Assembly: GCF_035581345.1 (NCBI RefSeq)
Contig: NZ_CP141608.1
Span: forward strand, 700,001-764,000
DNA length: 64,000 bases
Reading direction: 5' to 3'
Source of the DNA: Pseudomonas sp. JQ170C
GTDB lineage: Bacteria > Pseudomonadota > Gammaproteobacteria > Pseudomonadales > Pseudomonadaceae
The first letter of the stretch is position 1. Each line of letters opens with the position of its first letter. The translations under genes were made by a program, and so were the position numbers. The notes under the pieces were generated by a model. It ran no database searches. It was not told the DNA's origin and was given only the letters and a program-made list of their open reading frames with translations. Of this stretch, positions 56,440-64,000 are shown piece by piece.

Positions 56440-57411
56440 TTGCACGCGCCCATACCCGTAACAGTACTCAGCGGTTTTCTGGGGGCCGGCAAGACCACCT
56501 TGCTGCGCCATCTGCTCAAGGCCGAGCACGGCCTGAAGATCGCCGTGATCGAGAACGAATTCAGCGACGCCGGTATCGACACCCAGTTACTGGGCGACGA
56601 GCCGGTGCAGGTCGTGACCCTGGCCAACGGTTGCGTGTGCTGCAGCATCCATACCGACCTGACCAAGGCGCTGGTGCTGTTGCTCGAGCGCCTGGACAGT
56701 GGCGAGATCGCCTTCGACCGACTGGTGATCGAGTGCACCGGCCTGGCCGACCCTGCGCCTGTGGCGCAGACCTTCTTCATCGACGAGGAGCTGCGTGATC
56801 GCTATATCCTCGACGGCATCATCACCCTGGTCGATGCCGCCCACGCCGAGCAGCACCTGACCCAGGCCATCGCCCAGGCGCAGGTGGGGTTCGCCGACCG
56901 CCTGCTGGTGAGCAAGACCGACCTGGTCGATGCCGACAGCTTCCAGGCATTGAGCGAGCGCCTGGGGCGCATCAACCGCCGGGCGCCGATCCGGGTGGTC
57001 GAGCACGGTCGCATTGACCTGGCCGAACTGCTGGATGTACGCGGTTTCAACCTCAATGCAGACCTGGGCGGCGGCTTGAGCTTGCGCCCGGTTTCGCAGC
57101 CTGTGACCCCGGACCGTATCTCGAGCCTTGTGCTGCGCACCGAGACGCCATTGGACATCGACCGGCTCAGCGACTTCATGAACCAGTTGCTGGAAGACCA
57201 TGGCAAGCAACTGCTGCGCTACAAGGGCGTGCTCAACATTGCCGGTGAGGACCGGCGCCTGGTGTTCCAGGGCGTGCTCAAGCTCTATGGCTTTGACTGG
57301 GATACCGACTGGGCGCAAGGGGAGACGCGCGAGAGCGTGATGGTATTCATTGCCGACGAGCTGCCGGAGGCGAAGATCCGCGCAGGTTTCGAGGCCTTGA
57401 CCACCTTGTAG
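56440..57411 (+). CDS. CobW/YjiA-family GTPase (zinc metallochaperone-like)
   Basis: 323 residues from a TTG start. AGGAG at 56426-56430 is 9 nt before the TTG at 56440; no ATG or GTG fits. Walker A GFLGAGKTTLL near 11-21, the metal-binding GCVCC near 67-71 (CxCC), VIECTGLADPAPV near 97, SKTDLVD near 157, and a C-terminal CobW domain. Members deliver Zn or other metals using GTP. In E. coli yjiA also follows btsT-yjiX, so this cstA-ybdD-cobW order is conserved. The stop TAG is supplied by a REP element. Confidence 0.9.
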   Translation: MHAPIPVTVLSGFLGAGKTTLLRHLLKAEHGLKIAVIENEFSDAGIDTQLLGDEPVQVVTLANGCVCCSIHTDLTKALVLLLERLDSGEIAFDRLVIECTGLADPAPVAQTFFIDEELRDRYILDGIITLVDAAHAEQHLTQAIAQAQVGFADRLLVSKTDLVDADSFQALSERLGRINRRAPIRVVEHGRIDLAELLDVRGFNLNADLGGGLSLRPVSQPVTPDRISSLVLRTETPLDIDRLSDFMNQLLEDHGKQLLRYKGVLNIAGEDRRLVFQGVLKLYGFDWDTDWAQGETRESVMVFIADELPEAKIRAGFEALTTL

Positions 57412-57478
57412 GAGCGGGCTTGCCTCGCGATTCGAGGGTGCGGCCACTACCGCTATCGCGGGGCAAGCCCGCTCCTAC
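57408..57478. repeat. REP element pair overlapping the cobW-family stop
   Basis: Inverted REP cores about 25 nt apart. The TAG at 57409-57411 in TTGTAGGAGCGGG ends the GTPase gene. Confidence 0.85.
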
Positions 57479-57484
57479 AGGCAC

Positions 57485-57515
57485 AAAAAAGCCCGGCTAT
57501 TGAGCCGGGCTTTTT
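57485..57515. terminator. Bidirectional terminator between cobW-family gene and glyA
   Basis: AAAAAAGCCCGGCT / AGCCGGGCTTTTT hairpin, flanked by A and T runs, serving both convergent genes. Confidence 0.93.
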
Positions 57516-57531
57516 CACATCAGGCGTGCGA

Positions 57532-58785
57532 TCAGTTGCCGTAGACCGGCAGCTTGGCGCAGATGGCCTTGACCTTCTCACGAACGGCGTCGATCACCGC
57601 TTCGTTGTTCAGGTCAGCCAGGATGTCGCAGATCCAGCCGGCCAGTTCCTTGCACTCTGCTTCCTTGAAGCCGCGAGTGGTCACAGCCGGGGTACCGAAG
57701 CGCAGGCCGGAGGTGACGAACGGGGAACGTGGGTCGTTAGGGACCGAGTTCTTGTTGACGGTGATGAAGGCGCGACCCAGGGCGGCGTCGGCGTCTTTAC
57801 CGGAGATTTCCTGCTTGATCAGCGACAGCAGGAACAGGTGGTTCTGAGTACCGCCAGAGACGACGTCAAAACCGCGCTCGATGAACACGCCGGCCATGGC
57901 CTGGGCGTTCTTCACCACTTGCTGCTGGTAAGCCTTGAACTCAGGCTGCAGTGCTTCCTTGAAGCAGATGGCCTTGGCGGCAATCACGTGCTCCAGTGGG
58001 CCGCCCTGGGCGCCTGGGAATACGGCGGAGTTCAGCTTCTTCTCGATGTCGGCGTTGGCGCGAGCCAGGATCAGGCCGCCACGTGGACCGCGCAGGGTCT
58101 TGTGGGTCGTGGTGGTAACGACGTCGGCGAATGGAACCGGGTTCGGGTACACGCCTGCAGCGACCAGACCGGCAACGTGGGCCATGTCGACGAACAGGTA
58201 GGCACCGACCTTGTCAGCGATGGCGCGGAAGCGTGGGAAGTCCAGGATCTGCGAGTAGGCAGAGAAACCGGCAACGATCATCTTCGGCTTGTGCTCGACC
58301 GCCAGACGCTCGACTTCGTCGTAGTCGATCAGGCCGTTGGCATCGATACCGTACTGGACAGCGTTGTACAGTTTGCCCGAAGAGCTGACGTTGGCACCGT
58401 GGGTCAAGTGACCACCGTGGGCCAGGCTCATGCCCAGGATGGTGTCACCGGCCGACAGCAGGGCCAGGTAGACAGCGGCGTTGGCCTGGGAACCGGCGTG
58501 CGGCTGGACGTTGGCGTAGTCGGCGCCGAACAGTTCCTTGGCACGGTCGATAGCCAGTTGCTCGACCACGTCGACGTACTCGCAACCGCCGTAGTAGCGC
58601 TTGCCTGGGTAACCTTCGGCGTACTTGTTGGTCAGCACCGAGCCCTGGGCTTCCATGACAGCCGGGCTGGTGTAGTTTTCCGAAGCGATCAGCTCGATGT
58701 GCTCTTCCTGGCGCTGAGCTTCTTGCTCCATAGCGGCAAAGAGATCGGCGTCGTACTTGGCAATGGTCAAATCACGGCTGAACAT
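57532..58785 (-). CDS. glyA: Serine hydroxymethyltransferase
   Basis: 417 residues. Converts serine and tetrahydrofolate to glycine and methylene-THF, using [35 protein letters not shown] near 35-67 and the PLP-binding Lys in [13 protein letters not shown] near 225 are intact. ATG at 58785 ([12 protein letters not shown]) behind TTGAGGACCGCC. P. aeruginosa keeps glyA3 next to morA, as here. Confidence 0.97.
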   Translation of the reverse strand: MFSRDLTIAKYDADLFAAMEQEAQRQEEHIELIASENYTSPAVMEAQGSVLTNKYAEGYPGKRYYGGCEYVDVVEQLAIDRAKELFGADYANVQPHAGSQANAAVYLALLSAGDTILGMSLAHGGHLTHGANVSSSGKLYNAVQYGIDANGLIDYDEVERLAVEHKPKMIVAGFSAYSQILDFPRFRAIADKVGAYLFVDMAHVAGLVAAGVYPNPVPFADVVTTTTHKTLRGPRGGLILARANADIEKKLNSAVFPGAQGGPLEHVIAAKAICFKEALQPEFKAYQQQVVKNAQAMAGVFIERGFDVVSGGTQNHLFLLSLIKQEISGKDADAALGRAFITVNKNSVPNDPRSPFVTSGLRFGTPAVTTRGFKEAECKELAGWICDILADLNNEAVIDAVREKVKAICAKLPVYGN

Positions 58786-58962
58786 GGCGGTCCTCAAGGA
58801 TCGTGCTGAAATAGGCGGGCATTCTACCCCATCAGAAATTGTCTGGCATATGAAAGGGCATCATGTCGCAGACAAATGGGGTTCATGAGCGACAAGCTGC
58901 AAGTTTCAAGCGGCAAGAGGAGCAGGGTGGGACGTGAATTGTCGTTCACCCGATGCTTTTCG

Positions 58963-59032
58963 CTTGCAGCTTGCAGCTTGCAGCTTGCAGCTTGCAGCTT
59001 GCAGCTTGCAGCTTGCAGCTTGCAGCTTGCAG
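58963..59032. repeat. Tandem repeat, ten copies of CTTGCAG
   Basis: 70 nt made of exactly ten head-to-tail 7-bp units with no mismatch, ending 3 nt before the morA stop. Partly complementary GCTGCAAGTTTCAAGCGGCAAG lies at about 58897-58918. The perfect register suggests slippage and possible copy-number variation between strains. Confidence 0.95.
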
Positions 59033-59035
59033 TCC

Positions 59036-62000
59036 TCAGTCGAACATGAAGAGTGTTTCGTTGCTGAATTGGGCTTCAAACTGGTTGGCCGGCATGGGCC
59101 GGCCGAACAGGTAGCCCTGTACTTCGTCGCAGCCGTGCTCACGCAGGAATTCCAGCTGCTCATGGGTTTCCACGCCCTCGGCGATCACCGCCAGGTTCAG
59201 GCTGTGGGCCATGGCGATGATGGCCCTGGCGATCTGGGCATCCTGTTCGCCTTCGGGCAGGCCGTCGACGAAGGTGCGGTCGATCTTCAGTACGTCGATC
59301 GGGAACTGCTTGAGGTAGTTGAGCGACGAGTAGCCGGTGCCAAAGTCGTCGACCGCAATGCTCAGGCCGAGGTTCTTCAGGCTGTCGAGAATCACCATGG
59401 CTTCGTTGACCTCGCGCATCAGGATGCTCTCGGTCAGCTCCAGCTCCAGGCACGCCGGCGGCAGGCCGGTGTCTTTGAGGATGGTGGCGATCCGCGTACC
59501 CAGCTGGCCGTCGGAGAATTGCCGGGCGGAGATGTTCACCGACACCTTGGGCACGCGCACCTTGTCCTGGTGCCAGGCCTTGAGCTGGCGGCAGGCTTCC
59601 TTGATGACCCAGTCGCCAACATCCACCACCAGCCCCAACTCCTCGATCACCGGGATAAAGTCACCCGGCGGCACCAGCCCGCGACGCGGGTGGCGCCAGC
59701 GCAGCAGGGCCTCGGCCCCGGTCAGGCGCTTGCCGTCGCCGCTGAACTGCGGTTGGTAATAAAGGATGAATTCGTTCTGCTCCAGCGCGTGGCGCAGGTC
59801 GCTTTCCAGTTCCAGGCGCTCCAGGGCGCTGGCGTTCATGTCGGCCTGGTAGAACTGGAAGTTGTTCTTGCCGCGCTCTTTGGCGTGGTACATGGCCGTG
59901 TCGGCGTTTTTCATCAGTTGGCTGAGCTCGCTGCCGTCCTGCGGACTCAGGGCAATGCCGATACTGGCCGTGACGAAGAACTCGCGGTTTTCCAGCACGA
60001 ACGGTCGCACCAGGCTGGCGAGGATTTGCTCGGCCACATGGATGGCGCGATTGAGTGCCATCTCGCGGGTGGCCCGTGGTTGCAGCAGCAGGGTGAATTC
60101 GTCACCGCCCATGCGCGCCACGGTGTCGTCATTGTCGACGCAGTCGAGCAGACGCTCAGCCATGTCCTTGAGCATGCGATCGCCGGCGGCATGGCCGAGG
60201 GAGTCGTTGATCGGCTTGAAGCGGTCCAGGTCCAGGAACATCAGCACCACCCAGGCCTTTTGCCGCTCGGCCTGTTGCAGGGCCGTGTGCAGGCGGTCCT
60301 GGAACAAGGTGCGGTTGGGCAGGTGGGTCAGGGCGTCATAGTAGGCCAGGCGGTGGATGCGCTGTTCGCTGGCCTTGCGCTCGCTGATGTCGGTAAAGAA
60401 GCACACATAGCTGGCCAGGTCGCCTTCGTCATCGAGCACGGCAGTGATGCCGACCCAGGCCGGGTAATGCTCGCCGCTGCGGCGCTTGAGCCACACTTCA
60501 CCTTCCCAGGTGCCGCGCTGGTTGAGTTGCTTGAGCACGTAGCGCAGGTGCGCTTCCTGGTGTTCATCGACAGTCAGCATGCCCGGCAGTTGGTCGAGGA
60601 CATCGGCCACGGCATGGCCGCTGACCCGGCTGAACGCCTCGTTGGCCTGGACGATGTAGCCGGCCGGGTCGGTGATCAGGATCGCCGAGGTCGAGTGCTC
60701 GAATACCGTGGCAGCCATGCGCAGGTCCTTCTCGGCCCGGCGTTGCTGGCTGATGTCGCGGCCGACGCCGAGGATTCCCTCGAAGCGCTCCTGGTCGTCC
60801 CACACCAGCACCAGGCGCAACTCGATCGGAATCTTGCGGCCATCGGCGCGCAGGCAGTCGAACAGGAACAGCTGGGTTGGCAGTTGGGTGCGCAGTTGTT
60901 CGAGCTGCGCGGGGTCGCCCAGGGCGCGATTGACCCGCTCGACCAGGCTGTAGATGCCGGTCAGTTGCGCGGGGTTGGCGATGGTCGACTGCCAGCCATT
61001 GTCGAAGATCCACTGCACGCCGTAGCCGAGCACGGCGTGTACCGACGGGCTGACATAGTTGAGCTGTAGCTGGTTGTCGGTAGAGAAGATCACGTCGCTG
61101 ATGCTTTCGGCCAGCATGCGGTAGCGCTGCTCGCTGTCGCGCAGCGATTCGCTGGCTTCGATCTGGTCGGTGACGTCCTTGCCCACGCCGATGATGCGGG
61201 TGACCTGGCCCGCGCTGTTGCGGGTCAGGGCCTGTTCGCGGATATCGAAGCGCCGCCAGCTGTTGTCGTGGTGACGGAAGCGCAACTGGCAATGCAGTTG
61301 CTGGGCGTAGCCGGAGTCGCGTTGTTGCCGGCGCATCTTCAGGTAGAGCTGGGCATCCTCAGGGTGCAGCAAGCGCTCCCAGAACTGCTCGCCCAACTGC
61401 GCGAGTTCCGCACGGTCGTAGCCCAGGGTCTGGCCCAGGTTGCGGTTGCTGAAGATCATCCGCTGGCTGTCTACATCCTGCACATAGAGTTGGTCAGGCA
61501 CGGTTCGCACCACATCCGACCAGAAGCTTTCACGCTCCAGCAACGACAGCTCGACCTGCTTGCGGCTGGTGATGTCGCTGATGCTCAGAATCACCGCCTG
61601 GTAATCGCGGCGGTGTTCGGGGAAGCGCACCATCAACCACAAGTGCATCTCCTGGCCATCGGCCAGGGGCAGGCGGACCTCCAGTTCCAGCAGGTGCTGC
61701 TTGTCCAGCACTGCCTCGAGCAGTTGCAGGCCAATGCCGTCGCTGCCGTCCCCGGTGCCTTCGATCAAACGTTGCCAGGCGCCGTTGCTGCATTGCACGC
61801 CGAGCAACTGCAGGGCGACCTGATTCACTTCGGTCACTTTCAACTCTTGCAGCAGCGCACGGCGCAACGGCAGGTCGAAGCCCAGGCGTTGGGCGAGCGC
61901 CTGGCGGCTGGGCAGGCGGTGGCGCTCCAGCATCCCGGGCAGGCCGGAGAGATCGAGCACGCACAGGGCGACCCCGGTGCCTTCGAAGATGTCGTGATAG

Positions 62001-62863
62001 CGCCGGCGGCTTTCTTGCAGCATGCGATGGCGACGACGCATGTTGATCAGCGCCAGCAGCGGGATCAGGGCGCAGAACAGGCCCAGTACACATTTGCCGA
62101 TCAGCGCCGGCAGCAGTTGCTGGCGGGCAAGTCCCGCATCGAACAGGCCGCGCAGTTGCCAGGTACTGTTGTCGAGGAACGCCAGCATCACGCTTTGCAG
62201 CGGCTCGTCACTGCCGGGCGTTGGCGGGTGGCGGTTGATGATGTGGCCGGTGCGGCTGTTTTCCAGCAGCCACAGCGGATGATTGGGGCGGTCCAGGTGC
62301 GAGGTCAGGTCGTTGTAGTAGGTCGCGTCCAGGCGCAGCAGCCAGTGCCCCGGTGCCGCATCGGGCTGGTGAAGCAGCAAGTAGATGAGCCGGTTGTCCG
62401 GGGTGTTGCTGTAGTAATAAGGACGATCCTGGCTCAACTGCAGCAGAGTGTGCAGGGTGCTCGAGTCGGGGGTGTCGCCGAGGCTGTCGGCGAGCACGGA
62501 ACCGTTTGCGTCGATCCAGGCCAGGCTTTGCAGCGCAGGCATGCGGGCTTGCAGGTGCGCGAGCGTCTCCGGCAGTTGTTCCTTGGCAACCGACGAGCGG
62601 TAGGGCTGCACCAGGTTCAGGGCCTGCTGGGCCTTGAGTGCCATGTTCAGGGACAGGTGATCGGCAAGCTCGACGCTGGCGTCCAGGCTGTGCTGGTACT
62701 GGTCGGCCTGGGTGTGGCGGTACTGGTCGACAAGCTGCCAGAGCAGCAGGCCAAGCAACAGGAATACCAGCAGGGCCAGGGCACTCTTCAAGGAGCCGCG
62801 CAAGGGTGAGCCGGACGCGCTGGACGGTGTGCGCAAGGATGTCGGCTGAGTGAGATTGGTCAA
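59036..62863 (-). CDS. morA: Multi-PAS GGDEF-EAL c-di-GMP regulator, MorA ortholog
   Basis: 1275 residues from a TTG start at 62863 with AGGA 7 nt upstream; no ATG fits. Membrane segment near 27-46, a periplasmic sensor, a second membrane segment near 255-275, then about four PAS domains, a GGDEF domain (ARMGGDEFTLLL near 915) and an EAL domain (AEALLRWRHPRRG near 1048, then VDDFGTGYSSLNYLKQFP near 1180). Both active-site motifs are intact. MorA controls flagellar development, motility and biofilm in P. putida and P. aeruginosa. Neighbours glyA and ettA agree with this assignment. Confidence 0.9.
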   Translation of the reverse strand: MTNLTQPTSLRTPSSASGSPLRGSLKSALALLVFLLLGLLLWQLVDQYRHTQADQYQHSLDASVELADHLSLNMALKAQQALNLVQPYRSSVAKEQLPETLAHLQARMPALQSLAWIDANGSVLADSLGDTPDSSTLHTLLQLSQDRPYYYSNTPDNRLIYLLLHQPDAAPGHWLLRLDATYYNDLTSHLDRPNHPLWLLENSRTGHIINRHPPTPGSDEPLQSVMLAFLDNSTWQLRGLFDAGLARQQLLPALIGKCVLGLFCALIPLLALINMRRRHRMLQESRRRYHDIFEGTGVALCVLDLSGLPGMLERHRLPSRQALAQRLGFDLPLRRALLQELKVTEVNQVALQLLGVQCSNGAWQRLIEGTGDGSDGIGLQLLEAVLDKQHLLELEVRLPLADGQEMHLWLMVRFPEHRRDYQAVILSISDITSRKQVELSLLERESFWSDVVRTVPDQLYVQDVDSQRMIFSNRNLGQTLGYDRAELAQLGEQFWERLLHPEDAQLYLKMRRQQRDSGYAQQLHCQLRFRHHDNSWRRFDIREQALTRNSAGQVTRIIGVGKDVTDQIEASESLRDSEQRYRMLAESISDVIFSTDNQLQLNYVSPSVHAVLGYGVQWIFDNGWQSTIANPAQLTGIYSLVERVNRALGDPAQLEQLRTQLPTQLFLFDCLRADGRKIPIELRLVLVWDDQERFEGILGVGRDISQQRRAEKDLRMAATVFEHSTSAILITDPAGYIVQANEAFSRVSGHAVADVLDQLPGMLTVDEHQEAHLRYVLKQLNQRGTWEGEVWLKRRSGEHYPAWVGITAVLDDEGDLASYVCFFTDISERKASEQRIHRLAYYDALTHLPNRTLFQDRLHTALQQAERQKAWVVLMFLDLDRFKPINDSLGHAAGDRMLKDMAERLLDCVDNDDTVARMGGDEFTLLLQPRATREMALNRAIHVAEQILASLVRPFVLENREFFVTASIGIALSPQDGSELSQLMKNADTAMYHAKERGKNNFQFYQADMNASALERLELESDLRHALEQNEFILYYQPQFSGDGKRLTGAEALLRWRHPRRGLVPPGDFIPVIEELGLVVDVGDWVIKEACRQLKAWHQDKVRVPKVSVNISARQFSDGQLGTRIATILKDTGLPPACLELELTESILMREVNEAMVILDSLKNLGLSIAVDDFGTGYSSLNYLKQFPIDVLKIDRTFVDGLPEGEQDAQIARAIIAMAHSLNLAVIAEGVETHEQLEFLREHGCDEVQGYLFGRPMPANQFEAQFSNETLFMFD

Positions 62864-63130
62864 ACGATGATCCTGCGGTATGGCTGGATGGCAGGTTTAG
62901 AGCTGCTGGGGGGCAGGCACCGCGGTCCTGGCGGCTACTCCGGTTTCGCACTATAAGCCCGACGCCCGAAGGGCGGTTAGCATGCCCGCAAACGTGGCAA
63001 AGTGCCAGCCCTGTTCGTCGGCGGTTTGCCCAACCAGGCGCATTACGGTAGCTTTGGCCCTTTCCTGGGGGCTGCGGCTCCCCTCATCTGTTTCGTACTC
63101 ATTTTTTCGTCTCTGACGCTAGGTTTTTCC

Positions 63131-64000
63131 ATGGCTCAATACGTCTTTACCATGCATCGGCTGGGCAAAGTTGTCCCACCGAAGCGGGAAATTTTGAAGA
63201 ACATCTCCCTGTCGTTTTTCCCAGGCGCCAAGATCGGCGTGCTTGGCCTGAACGGCTCGGGTAAATCCACCCTGCTCAAGATCATGGCCGGTGTCGACAA
63301 AGAGTTCGACGGCGAAGCCCGCCCGATGCCAGACCTGAACATCGGCTACCTGCCACAGGAACCGCAACTGGACCCGACCAAGACCGTACGTGAAGTGGTC
63401 GAGGAAGCGGTCAGCGTGATCAAGAACGCCCAGGCGCGTCTGGACGAGGTCTACGCGGCCTACGCCGAGCCGGATGCCGACTTCGACAAGCTGGCCGCCG
63501 AACAGGCCAAGCTCGAAGCCATTCTGCAGGCCAGCGATGGTCATAACCTGGAGCGCCAGCTGGAAGTGGCGGCCGACGCCCTGCGCCTGCCGGCCTGGGA
63601 CGCGAAGGTCGAGCACCTGTCCGGTGGTGAAAAGCGTCGCGTGGCCCTGTGCCGCCTGCTGCTGTCGGCCCCCGACATGCTGCTGCTCGATGAACCGACC
63701 AACCACCTGGACGCCGACTCTGTCGCCTGGCTGGAACATTTCCTCCACGACTTCCCGGGTACCGTGGTCGCGATTACCCACGACCGTTACTTCCTGGACA
63801 ACGTTGCGGGCTGGATCCTCGAACTCGACCGCGGCGCCGGTATTCCGTACGAAGGTAACTACTCGGGTTGGCTGGAAGCCAAGTCTGATCGACTGGCCCA
63901 GGAATCCAAGCAGCAGTCGGCCCATGAAAAGGCCATGAAGGAAGAACTGGAGTGGGTGCGCAAAGGCGCCAAGGCACGTCAGTCCAAATCCAAGGCCCGT
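63131..64000 (+). CDS. ettA: Energy-dependent translational throttle protein EttA (5' part)
   Basis: The first 290 codons; the gene runs off the right edge (about 555 residues in the family). ABC-F ATPase: [32 protein letters not shown], Walker [13 protein letters not shown] near 39, signature [15 protein letters not shown] near 165, Walker [13 protein letters not shown] near 185. The arm motif after the first cassette's Walker A and the start of the inter-domain linker ([28 protein letters not shown]) fit EttA. Binds the ribosomal E site and gates elongation by ATP/ADP ratio. ATG at 63131. Confidence 0.95.
   Translation, partial: MAQYVFTMHRLGKVVPPKREILKNISLSFFPGAKIGVLGLNGSGKSTLLKIMAGVDKEFDGEARPMPDLNIGYLPQEPQLDPTKTVREVVEEAVSVIKNAQARLDEVYAAYAEPDADFDKLAAEQAKLEAILQASDGHNLERQLEVAADALRLPAWDAKVEHLSGGEKRRVALCRLLLSAPDMLLLDEPTNHLDADSVAWLEHFLHDFPGTVVAITHDRYFLDNVAGWILELDRGAGIPYEGNYSGWLEAKSDRLAQESKQQSAHEKAMKEELEWVRKGAKARQSKSKAR

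Noticed and set aside
17263..57478. REP pairs considered as possible CRISPR-like array or attC sites
   Set aside because: They are dispersed palindromic pairs of the Pseudomonas REP type, not regularly spaced, and no cas or integrase gene is present.

Overview
This window is chromosomal DNA from a fluorescent Pseudomonas, most like the P. putida group. It is GC-rich. Its gene orders are typical of Pseudomonas: rrn-recCBD, yfiRNB, mmsAB, ggt-mcpS-pcaHG, cioAB, rlmG/fpr/mscL/radA and mapZ/cstA/cobW/glyA/morA/ettA. About ten copies of the P. putida-type REP element (core GGAGCGGGCTTGCC) lie between genes. Species assignment is inference from gene order and protein similarity; no search was run.

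Layout. 1-1.9 kb: 3' end of a 23S rRNA gene, a 5S gene and the rrn terminator. 2.1-11.3 kb: recC-recB-recD with ATGA overlaps (helicase-nuclease for double-strand break repair). 11.4-13.8 kb: yfiR-yfiN-yfiB, a periplasmic-stress-controlled diguanylate cyclase. 13.7-17.3 kb: a LysR regulator divergent from mmsA-mmsB (valine catabolism). 17.3-22.3 kb: small accessory genes: a cupin, an AadA-like aminoglycoside adenylyltransferase, LysR/TauE, a YgiN-like monooxygenase divergent from an MdaB-like quinone reductase, and another LysR. 22.4-28.7 kb: ggt, an McpS-like chemoreceptor, a zinc metallopeptidase and pcaHG (protocatechuate 3,4-dioxygenase).

28.8-38.5 kb is the most distinctive part. It holds a KstD-like FAD dehydrogenase, a divergent IclR regulator, a TIM-barrel isomerase-like gene, a DMT permease, an MFS permease, a two-domain 3-dehydroshikimate dehydratase (quiC), a TetR regulator and a quinate/shikimate dehydrogenase of the Corynebacterium type. 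With pcaHG next door it reads as an almost complete route from shikimate (and probably quinate) through protocatechuate to ring cleavage, plus an IclR branch of unknown substrate. Two families of repeated operator-like motifs divide it into an IclR unit and a TetR unit. A PcaQ-like palindrome precedes pcaHG.

38.7-43.1 kb: a phosphodiesterase-like protein, trmA, an AzgA-type purine permease and a DJ-1/PfpI-family protein that lacks the catalytic residues. 43.1-47.3 kb: an MFS exporter and cioA-cioB plus a 51-residue DUF2474 gene (cyanide-insensitive oxidase) behind an ANR/FNR box. 47.5-53.3 kb: rlmG, fpr, mscL, radA and an NCS2 xanthine/uracil-type permease with a 14-bp GntR-type palindrome. 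53.5-64 kb: mapZ (PilZ), cstA, ybdD, a CobW GTPase with a TTG start, glyA, a ten-copy 7-bp tandem repeat, morA (PAS-GGDEF-EAL) and the 5' part of ettA.

Two themes cross the window. Six catabolic or uptake genes (mmsA, the 31.6-kb TIM-barrel gene, quiC, the quinate/shikimate dehydrogenase gene, the NCS2 permease and cstA) carry an AAnAAnAA motif at the translation start, the recognition pattern of Hfq/Crc catabolite repression. Three c-di-GMP proteins (YfiN, MapZ, MorA) and one chemoreceptor also sit here. No mobile element, prophage, CRISPR array or tRNA gene was seen.
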